A stretch of DNA of 11,858 nucleotides, taken from contig NZ_JAIVFR010000090.1 of NCBI RefSeq assembly GCF_020829685.1, forward strand, positions 1-11,858, read 5' to 3'. This stretch comes from Nostoc sp. CHAB 5715. GTDB lineage: Bacteria > Cyanobacteriota > Cyanobacteriia > Cyanobacteriales > Nostocaceae. Positions within the stretch are counted from its first letter, which is position 1. Each line of letters starts with the position of its first letter. Of the stretch, positions 7,205 to 11,858 are shown one piece after another. The notes beneath the pieces were generated by a model. It made no database searches. It was given only the letters and a program-made list of their open reading frames with translations, and was not told the DNA's origin. Both the position numbers and the translations under genes were made by a program.

Positions 7205-7505
7205 GGCGACGGTAAACCTCCTGCCATTTCTGTTTAGAAGCTAAATAAGCCTGCCATACCTCTTCATCTGAGGCAATCTGATTTGAGGCAGTATTTTCTA
7301 ACTTGTCTTCATTTTGTTCAATCTCGCGGAAAGATTGGGCAAAATCAGGAATATTTAATAATAGTTTCTCAGTTGCTTCGCTTTCTTCTGTTTTTTGTAG
7401 ATAAGCAATAATTGCAACTGCTACTCGCAACTTCTCAGGAGAAAGTTGACGCAAACGGCTTTCGGCTTCTGATAAATAAGTGCTGTGCTTTTGTCCTGTT
7501 GCCAT
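7191..7505 (-). CDS. Putative antitoxin partner of the Doc-like toxin
   Basis: This 104-aa protein is encoded directly upstream of the toxin and overlaps it by 14 bp, the classical antitoxin-toxin order. It is charged and predicted mostly helical. The N-terminal half (ESRLRQLSPEKLRVAVAIIAYLQ) could be the dimerisation or DNA-binding part. The acidic middle (EIEQNEDKLENTASNQ) looks disordered. The C-terminal VWQAYLASKQKWQEVYRRLADS suits a helix that wraps the toxin. I do not recognise a Phd domain, so assignment rests mainly on context. ATG 7505 is preceded by a weak GGGG-type ribosome site. The pair is likely autoregulated from a promoter in 7506-7600, but no operator is obvious. Confidence 0.75.
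   Translation of the reverse strand: MATGQKHSTYLSEAESRLRQLSPEKLRVAVAIIAYLQKTEESEATEKLLLNIPDFAQSFREIEQNEDKLENTASNQIASDEEVWQAYLASKQKWQEVYRRLADS
7217..7222 (-). promoter_or_regulatory. Ribosome binding site for the toxin start (TTG 7204)
   Basis: AGGAGG on the minus strand lies 12 nt before TTG 7204, inside the antitoxin gene. No ATG is available nearby, so this site decides the start. Confidence 0.6.
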
Positions 7506-7666
7506 CGTTACCCCAAGCTAGGTTCGTTGCCAGTTATGAATCAGTTTTGTTGCTAACTCTAGCTTATCGCGCTATTGTGATTTACTCAATGAAGGCAACT
7601 GCAAAAACACTTAATTTCCTGCCAATTAAACTGAAGGTTGATAATTTGAGTAATTTTACTATTATC

Positions 7667-7686
7667 ACAAATAAACGCTTGTTTGT
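7667..7686. promoter_or_regulatory. Imperfect 20-bp palindrome upstream of the small hydrophobic ORF
   Basis: ACAAATAAACGCTTGTTTGT matches its own reverse complement at 16 of 20 positions and lies 42 bp before ATG 7729. It could be an operator for that gene or a chance feature of AT-rich DNA. Confidence 0.25.
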
Positions 7687-7728
7687 AAAATTAAGATTAA
7701 CTAAATGCAACATTATTGAAATAGTAAA

Positions 7729-8013
7729 ATGAATTTTCCTATAATCTTTATTCTGGCTAGTCACAGTCCTAATCCATTGGAATGGAGTATTATTATTGCT
7801 ATAGTCGGCGCAATTTCAGTTGGTTCGGGTATAGCTGCTACTGGGATTGTTTCTATTGCAAGTACAGTAATAACAATGCTTATAGCAGGAGCTAGTATAG
7901 AGGCGATATCAGCAGCAGTAGGAGCAATGCTTAATACAATTGGTGCAACCACCGCATCATTTGAATTAGTAGCTATGTTAGTGAATGGCGTTAAAAATAT
8001 TTTGGGATGCTAA
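7729..8013 (+). CDS. Small hydrophobic peptide of unknown function (94 aa)
   Basis: I do not recognise this protein. After a short N-terminus (MNFPIIFILASHSPNPLEW) it is almost entirely Ala, Gly, Ile, Val, Ser and Thr. There are two or three likely membrane-spanning stretches (about 20-40, 41-66 and 77-88), few charged residues (Glu18, Glu58, Glu79, Lys89) and a terminal Cys. ATA is used for Ile about six times, unlike the neighbouring genes, and the region is AT-rich, which suggests foreign origin. It could be a bacteriocin-like, holin-like or small membrane toxin peptide. The low positive charge argues against a typical circular bacteriocin, and no immunity or export gene is adjacent. There is no clear Shine-Dalgarno before the ATG. 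It may not be expressed. Confidence 0.5.
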   Translation: MNFPIIFILASHSPNPLEWSIIIAIVGAISVGSGIAATGIVSIASTVITMLIAGASIEAISAAVGAMLNTIGATTASFELVAMLVNGVKNILGC

Positions 8014-8030
8014 TTCATTTATGTTGCAAA

Positions 8031-8059
8031 GCGTGATGCCTACGGCGGCAAGCTACGCA
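8031..8059. repeat. Small GC-rich dispersed palindromic repeat
   Basis: GCGTGATGCCTACGGCGGCA followed by AGCTACGCA forms an imperfect inverted repeat of the same family as 4217-4271. It lies 18 bp after the stop of the small hydrophobic ORF. Confidence 0.6.
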
Positions 8060-8203
8060 TTTCTACTTTTGTGTAAATTTAAGCGCGATATTTAAAGATA
8101 AGTTAACTAAGTAAGATTGGTACAATTTTTAACGCTATAGTTTGCGGATATCTACTGGTACTCAGAGATTATTCGGGTATATGCAGTTTAGTTGTAACAA
8201 TCA

Positions 8204-8219
8204 TGTGACGAGAATCACA
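8204..8219. promoter_or_regulatory. Perfect CRP-type binding site
   Basis: TGTGACGAGAATCACA is an exact TGTGA-N6-TCACA, the site recognised by cAMP receptor proteins including cyanobacterial SyCRP1/AnCrpA. It lies upstream of the candidate small RNA. Relative to a -10 CATAAT (8263-8268) its centre falls near -63, suited to class I activation. Relative to TATGAT (8226-8231) it overlaps the -35 region, which would suit repression. Confidence 0.65.
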
Positions 8220-8236
8220 CATATCTATGATTAGGA

Positions 8237-8352
8237 TCGTCTCCCTGCCATCCCCAGCTAGGCATAATTAATGACAACTGAACTCTAGCCGAGTCATTAA
8301 TAGGGAACACACTTAATAGCCGACAGCCTTAATCAAGGACTGTCGGTTTTTT
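8237..8352 (+). ncRNA. Candidate CRP-regulated small RNA with two hairpins
   Basis: No ORF is present, yet the stretch is organised like a small RNA. A CRP site and possible -10 boxes (TATGAT 8226-8231, or CATAAT 8263-8268) lie upstream. A 9-bp perfect stem ATTAATGAC/GTCATTAAT (8267-8275 with 8293-8301, 17-nt loop) follows. Next comes a single-stranded linker containing AGGGAACACACTTAATAG, and then a strong terminator with six T. The transcript would be about 80-115 nt depending on the start. It does not match the Yfr1 core (ACTCCTCACAC), 6S RNA, tmRNA or SRP RNA as I know them. Expression is unproven. Confidence 0.5.
8320..8352 (+). terminator. Strong intrinsic terminator
   Basis: CCGACAGCCTT, loop AATC, AAGG, bulged A, CTGTCGG, then TTTTTT (8347-8352): an 11-bp stem with one bulge. 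The T-run is on the plus strand only. The nearest upstream plus-strand gene ends 300 bp earlier, so it probably terminates a separate transcript. Confidence 0.88.
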
Positions 8353-8360
8353 ATGTTTGG

Positions 8361-8403
8361 ATGCCCAATGCCCAATGCCTAATGCCCAATGCCCAATGCC
8401 CAT
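8361..8403. repeat. STRR, TGCCCAA heptamers
   Basis: About six tandem units of TGCCCAA/TGCCTAA follow directly after the terminator. The same heptamer recurs at 9243-9288. Confidence 0.85.
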
Positions 8404-8414
8404 ATCCATAAAAT

Positions 8415-8477
8415 TTCCCCACAACTGGTTGGTAACTTGACAGAGGTTTTGCCACAGCCACTACCAAATGTGGGGAA
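8415..8477. repeat. Long inverted repeat downstream of apcD
   Basis: TTCCCCACA (8415-8423) pairs with TGTGGGGAA (8469-8477), and inside it TTGGTA (8429-8434) pairs with TACCAA (8462-8467), so a branched or extended hairpin is possible. It lies 102 bp after the apcD stop. On the minus strand it is followed by ATTTTA, a weak T-run, so it may act as the apcD terminator or stabilise its 3' end. Confidence 0.45.
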
Positions 8478-8578
8478 GGTATGATCAAATTGGGTATCTT
8501 ATGCCTATCGAGCGCTAATATATTACACTCACTCTAGTAGACCGGAAGTATACTCCTAAAACCAGCACACACTTTGTA

Positions 8579-9064
8579 TTAAGACATCGCTTGAATGATG
8601 TAATCAAAGTAGGGTCCTGCTTCGGCAGCGTCTTCTGCACTCAGTAAGCTAAGGGAGGCTGTTTTGAGGGAATTGATCGCTTCTACCATTCCAGGCACGG
8701 GAACGCCCAATGAGTTGTACATTTCCCGCACACCAATCAAACCAATTTTTTCAATTGGCTCTTTGTCGCCGGCAAGCACACCATAAGTAATTAGACGCAA
8801 GTACCAGCCAAAATCACGGATACATAGCGAGCGTTGGCGTTCTCCGTAAGCATTACCTCCGGGGGAGATAAAGTCAGGACGCTTCTGCCAAAGTTGTTTA
8901 GTTGCTTCTTGAACTATCTTTTTTTCGTTTTCGGCTAAGGTAGCCGCAATCCGCGTCCGTTGTACGCCGGTTTCCAAAAAGTCTTTGATGTTTTGAAGTT
9001 CGCCACTGCTGGGATAACGCAGTTCGTCGTCGGCTTTGAGAATAACTTGGCTAATTACAGTCAT
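8579..9064 (-). CDS. apcD: Allophycocyanin-B alpha subunit (ApcD)
   Basis: ApcD is a minor alpha-type allophycocyanin that acts as a terminal emitter in the phycobilisome core, passing excitation energy mainly toward photosystem I. From ATG 9064 the protein is 161 aa, the exact family length, and starts [23 protein letters not shown]; the in-frame ATG at 9079 would add five atypical residues. The phycocyanobilin-binding Cys81 lies in [16 protein letters not shown], and the flanking [10 protein letters not shown] and [31 protein letters not shown] blocks are well conserved. The C-terminus [22 protein letters not shown] is typical. The gene stands alone, as apcD usually does, and is divergent from rlmD. 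Confidence 0.97.
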   Translation of the reverse strand: MTVISQVILKADDELRYPSSGELQNIKDFLETGVQRTRIAATLAENEKKIVQEATKQLWQKRPDFISPGGNAYGERQRSLCIRDFGWYLRLITYGVLAGDKEPIEKIGLIGVREMYNSLGVPVPGMVEAINSLKTASLSLLSAEDAAEAGPYFDYIIQAMS

Positions 9065-9170
9065 GATTATTGAAATCACCTGAAATATTATCTGTTAGTT
9101 TAGCGAGTTGGAGGTACACAAGTGAAGGGATAGGAGCTACTTATGTATTGAATTTATCTGTTTGGGGAGT

Positions 9171-9234
9171 GGGGGAGATGAGGGAGCAGGGGGAGATGAG
9201 GGAGCAGGGGGAGATGAGGGAGATGAGGGAGAAG
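9171..9234. repeat. 18-bp purine-rich tandem repeat
   Basis: GGGGGAGATGAGGGAGCA occurs at 9171-9188 and 9189-9206, followed by a partial variant unit to 9234. The plus strand is almost pure G and A, so triplex or strand-slippage behaviour is possible. It lies in the apcD-rlmD divergent region. Confidence 0.8.
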
Positions 9235-9242
9235 ATTAATAA

Positions 9243-9288
9243 CCAATGCTCAATGCCCAATGCCCAATGTTCAATGCCCAATGCCCAA
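9243..9288. repeat. STRR, TGCCCAA heptamers ahead of rlmD
   Basis: About six tandem heptamers (TGCTCAA, TGCCCAA, TGTTCAA variants) are followed by a second short heptamer, AATGACT repeated twice, at the rlmD start. The array occupies the place where a ribosome binding site would be expected. Confidence 0.8.
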
Positions 9289-9301
9289 TAACAAATGACT
9301 A

Positions 9302-10708
9302 ATGACTAAAATAATTTGGCAACAGGGTGAATTAATTGAAGTAACGATCGCTAACCTGAGTGATACAGGTGATGGTGTGGGACGCGCTGATGAGCGTGTT
9401 GTGTTTGTCCCAGATACTGTACCAGGCGATCGCGCCATTGTCCGCTTGGTACATGTTAAACCAAAATACGCCCACGGGAAGCTCCAGGAGCTATTGGAAC
9501 CATCCCCCCACCGTATCCGACCTAGTTGTATTGTGGCGGATAAATGCGGTGGTTGCCAGTGGCAGCATATCAATTATGATTACCAGCTAGTAGCCAAGCA
9601 AAATCAAGTTATCCAAGCTTTGGAACGCATTGGCGGCTTTGTCCAACCACCGGTAGATCCGGTACTCGTCGCCTCTTCTGCTTTAGGCTACCGTAATAAA
9701 TCTACATATCCTCTGGGTATATCGGCAACAGGACAGGTACAAGCTGGTTACTACCAAAAAGGTAGTCACCAATTAATTAACTTAAATCAATGTCCAGTCC
9801 AAGACTCCCGATTAAATCCCTTACTTGCCGAAGTTAAGCAGGATATCCAACAACGGGGTTGGCGAATCTATGACGAACAGCGCCACCTTGGACAAATTCG
9901 CCATCTTGGTTTACGCATTGGCCGATACACTGGAGAAATGTTGCTGACTTTGGTGGTGAAAGACTGGAATTTATCAGGAATTGAAACCCAAGCCCAGGAA
10001 TGGTTAAAGCGTTATCCGCAGTTAGTAGGAGTGTCGCTCAACCGCAATAGCGATCGCACAAATGCTATCTTTGGATCAGAAACTCGTTGCATCGCTGGAG
10101 TCCCCCACCTGCGTGAAAATTTTGCTGGACTGGAATTTCAAGTGCGCCCAGATACATTTTTCCAAGTGTATACAGAAACAGCAGAGGCACTATTGCAGGT
10201 AATTCAATCAGAACTCAATCTTCAAGGGCATGAGTTGCTAGTTGATGCCTACTGTGGTATAGGGACTTTAACTTTACCCCTCGCTAAAAAAGTCCGGATT
10301 GCTACAGGATTAGAAGTGCAACCAGCAGCAGTAGAACAAGCTATTTTGAATGCCCACCGTAACGGAATTGATAATGTGACATTCCAAGTCGGGGCAGTAG
10401 AGAAATTGCTTACCAAAATGGGCATAATACCAGAAGTAGTAATACTCGATCCGCCACGTAAGGGTTGCGATCGCGCAGTCATCGACACTTTACGGCAATT
10501 GAAACCATCTCGGATAGTTTACGTCAGCTGTAAAGTAGCCACCCTCGCCCGCGACCTGAAATTGCTTTGTCAAGATGGGCAATATACTATCACACGGGTA
10601 CAACCTGCTGATTTTTTTCCTCAAACTGCTCATGTTGAAGCTGCCGCCTTTCTTGTGCTATCACATTTGGACAAGGATAGTAATTCCTTTGCAAAAACTG
10701 AAATTTGA
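9302..10708 (+). CDS. rlmD: 23S rRNA (uracil-C5)-methyltransferase, RlmD/RumA family
   Basis: This 468-aa SAM-dependent enzyme methylates C5 of a uracil in 23S rRNA (U1939 for E. coli RlmD; some bacteria use one RlmCD for two sites). Residues 1-70 fit a TRAM RNA-binding domain. The [4Fe-4S] cysteines are Cys76, Cys82, Cys85 (PSCIVADKCGGC) and Cys164 (LNQCPVQDS). The Rossmann part has VDAYCGIGTLTLPLA (314-328) for SAM binding, DPPRKG (383-388), the catalytic nucleophile Cys410 in VYVSCKVATLARDL, and the general-base Glu446 in HVEAAAF. All key residues are present. The start ATG 9302 lies at the end of a repeat array and has no Shine-Dalgarno. TrmA paralogues lack the TRAM and Fe-S parts; RlmC/RlmD cannot be separated by eye. 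Confidence 0.95.
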   Translation: MTKIIWQQGELIEVTIANLSDTGDGVGRADERVVFVPDTVPGDRAIVRLVHVKPKYAHGKLQELLEPSPHRIRPSCIVADKCGGCQWQHINYDYQLVAKQNQVIQALERIGGFVQPPVDPVLVASSALGYRNKSTYPLGISATGQVQAGYYQKGSHQLINLNQCPVQDSRLNPLLAEVKQDIQQRGWRIYDEQRHLGQIRHLGLRIGRYTGEMLLTLVVKDWNLSGIETQAQEWLKRYPQLVGVSLNRNSDRTNAIFGSETRCIAGVPHLRENFAGLEFQVRPDTFFQVYTETAEALLQVIQSELNLQGHELLVDAYCGIGTLTLPLAKKVRIATGLEVQPAAVEQAILNAHRNGIDNVTFQVGAVEKLLTKMGIIPEVVILDPPRKGCDRAVIDTLRQLKPSRIVYVSCKVATLARDLKLLCQDGQYTITRVQPADFFPQTAHVEAAAFLVLSHLDKDSNSFAKTEI

Positions 10709-11097
10709 AATTTTTAGTCTAGTGCATACTAAAGATGCTAAAATTGAATTAAGGCAAAAATAAAAATTCATTTTGTTTAAATAAATTCAAGCTGCATAGG
10801 TTTTTAGAAATATGAATTGGATTGTGTAAATGACAAATCGGCAATTAACTAGAGTATGCTAATACTCTGTCAAATTAGTAGCATCTTTTTAAGTTGCTAA
10901 ATCCATTATCAAAACTATTCCAGCCGTTATCTATCTAAACAATCCCAACTCATACTATAGAGCTAATGCTCCCTAGCATTTTCAAAATTTAGTTTTAAAG
11001 ACGCAAGTTTGAAGGCAGCATGACCACCTCAATTTTATCAGGGTGCCTGTAATAGCAAACTGATGTCTAGCTAACTGAAAGCTATGGGGTTTCTCTT
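10709..11097. other. Intergenic region, no gene seen
   Basis: These 389 bp are AT-rich with stops in all frames and no clear hairpin with a T-run after rlmD. CATACTATAGAG near 10952-10963 contains a -10-like TATAGA/TACTAT that could serve the downstream GHKL gene. CAGGGTGCCTG (11039-11049) is a short dyad. I see no RNA gene. Confidence 0.5.
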
Positions 11098-11547
11098 GTG
11101 ATTACAATTTCACTCCGTCCAGTTGCACGTTATTAGGGCACTATTAGCTTTGCCTCAACCCTCTACCTTTGTCCAATATTAGATTTACTGTTGGCAGAAA
11201 TCCCAGCAAAATTACAAGCAGAACTGCGGCTAGGACTTCAAGAAGCCCTAGTAAACGCAGCTAAACATGGCAATAATCTCGATCCCAGTAAAACAGTTGT
11301 AGTCCGTTTTTCCTTAATAGATAATCAATATTGGTGGATAATATCAGACCAGGGTAGCGGCTTTACTCCTTCATCTACTAATGAAGAAGAACCAACAGAT
11401 TATCTCCCACCAGATGAGTCAGAAAGTGGTCGTGGTTTATGTCTTCTGCATCAAATCTTTGATCAGGTAGAGTGGAACCGCAAAGGCACAGAATTGAGAC
11501 TTTGTAAACAAATGGAAAATCGTCCCCGTTTATCTCTGCGGCGATAA
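11098..11547 (+). pseudogene. Anti-sigma-factor-like GHKL ATPase (Ser/Thr kinase type) with an in-frame TAG near the start
   Basis: The intact part has GHKL ATPase motifs: N-box LQEALVNAAKHGNNLDPSK, G1 ISDQGSGFTP and G2 ESGRGLCLLHQIFD, as in RsbW/SpoIIAB-like regulators that bind ATP and sigma or anti-anti-sigma factors. Read from GTG 11098 the frame gives V-I-T-I-S-L-R-P-V-A-R-Y-stop-G-T-I-S-F-A-S-T-L-Y-L and continues into the ATPase domain. Related cyanobacterial proteins, from memory, run through this point with Trp (RKWGTISFAS), so TGG appears to have become TAG (11134-11136). The first strand and helix of the fold lie before or across the stop. A shorter product from TTG 11191 (118 aa) is possible but would lack about 31 residues. 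It may be a pseudogene, a recent mutation or a sequencing error. Confidence 0.7.
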
Positions 11548-11668
11548 GAGGGGAGTGGGGAATGGTGAGTGGGGAGTGGGGAAAGTTATTGATTAGTTGT
11601 TTTTTACTAACTATTCCCTATTCCCTACTCCCTACTCCCTACTCTCCATTCCCCATTCCCTACTTCCC
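11548..11668. repeat. Inverted STRR arrays between convergent genes, possible bidirectional terminator
   Basis: GGGGAGT/GGGGAAT-type units (11550-11584) face CCCTACT/CCCTATT/CCCCATT units (11616-11668), so the transcript can fold into a long imperfect hairpin with the loop around TTGTTTTTTACTAAC. It separates the stops of two convergent genes. The right array overlaps the last codons and stop of the minus-strand gene. Confidence 0.7.
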
Positions 11669-11858
11669 ATGAGTTGGACAGGGAGGCGCAGAAATAGATC
11701 GATCTAACCAACCAATTGCTTGTTCTAATCTAGCTTGAGCTTCTAGTGGCTGATTCTTTAAAAGATACACAATAGCTGCTGCCACTTGTTCATTAGCGCG
11801 GGAATTGCGGTTAGACTTGAGGCGATGCCAATCGTTAGGGGAATAGTTAGTAAAAAAC
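11660..11858 (-). CDS. Conserved small cyanobacterial protein, C-terminal part (5' end beyond the window)
   Basis: The frame is open from the window edge to TAG at 11660-11662 and encodes 65 residues. They include SPNDWHRLKSNRNSRANEQ, AAAIVYLLKNQPLEAQARLEQAIGWLDRSI and the ending SAPPCPTHGK. This pattern is familiar from an uncharacterised cyanobacterial family (I believe a DUF6439-type protein, not certain), whose C-terminus ends in the same SISAPPCPTHG. It looks helical and soluble, with a TPR-like hydrophobic pattern. No function is known to me. The final Lys and stop codon are part of the adjacent GGGAAGTAGGGAATGG repeat. Confidence 0.75.
   Translation of the reverse strand, partial: FFTNYSPNDWHRLKSNRNSRANEQVAAAIVYLLKNQPLEAQARLEQAIGWLDRSISAPPCPTHGK

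Noticed and set aside
7729..8013. Circular bacteriocin of the uberolysin/carnocyclin type
   Set aside because: Only a loose likeness in the Ile/Ser/Ala-rich middle; charge is low, and there are no neighbouring maturation, immunity or transporter genes.
8237..8352. Yfr1, Yfr2, 6S RNA, tmRNA or SRP RNA
   Set aside because: The known cores (ACTCCTCACAC for Yfr1, GGAAACA for Yfr2) and the conserved features of the others are absent.

Overview
The window looks like chromosome from a filamentous, probably Nostoc/Anabaena-type cyanobacterium. The evidence is an allophycocyanin-B gene, several HIP1 octamers (GCGATCGC, e.g. 1555-1562), heptameric short tandem repeats (STRRs) of the AGTTAGG, TGCCCAA and CCCTACT types, and small dispersed palindromic repeats between genes. 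All assignments were made by reading the sequence and translations; no database search was run.

Layout. 1-3935 (minus strand): two purine-synthesis genes, purL (FGAM synthase large subunit) followed by purF (glutamine PRPP amidotransferase). purF is broken. Its first 322 codons are normal, but at about position 346 the sequence switches, in frame, to an unrelated open segment that runs off the window edge. This looks like the edge of an element integrated in purF, possibly a prophage or excision element, or else an assembly join. 3936-6840: a 2.4 kb gene on the plus strand for a Gly/Asn-rich, RTX-like repeat protein. It is bracketed by two diverged direct copies of the purL upstream region and preceded by a nested small repeat. 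6836-7505 (minus): a Doc/Fic-type toxin with an overlapping antitoxin. 7729-8013 (plus): an AT-rich ORF for a small hydrophobic peptide of unknown role.

8014-8578 has no protein gene. It holds a perfect CRP-type operator (TGTGA-N6-TCACA), a two-hairpin segment ending in a strong intrinsic terminator (a candidate small RNA), an STRR and a long inverted repeat. 8579-9064 (minus): apcD, a phycobilisome terminal emitter. 9302-10708 (plus): an RlmD/RumA-type 23S rRNA uracil-C5 methyltransferase whose start codon sits at the edge of a repeat tract. 11098-11547 (plus): an anti-sigma-factor-like GHKL ATPase gene interrupted by an in-frame TAG. 11660-11858 (minus): the C-terminal part of a small conserved cyanobacterial protein.

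purL and purF act in the same pathway (steps 4 and 1 of IMP synthesis) and may be co-transcribed across a repeat-filled 193-bp gap. The other genes are functionally unrelated housekeeping and accessory genes. The points most worth following up are the purF junction, the CRP-site/small-RNA locus, the nonsense codon in the GHKL gene, and the repeat-protein cassette with its flanking duplications.
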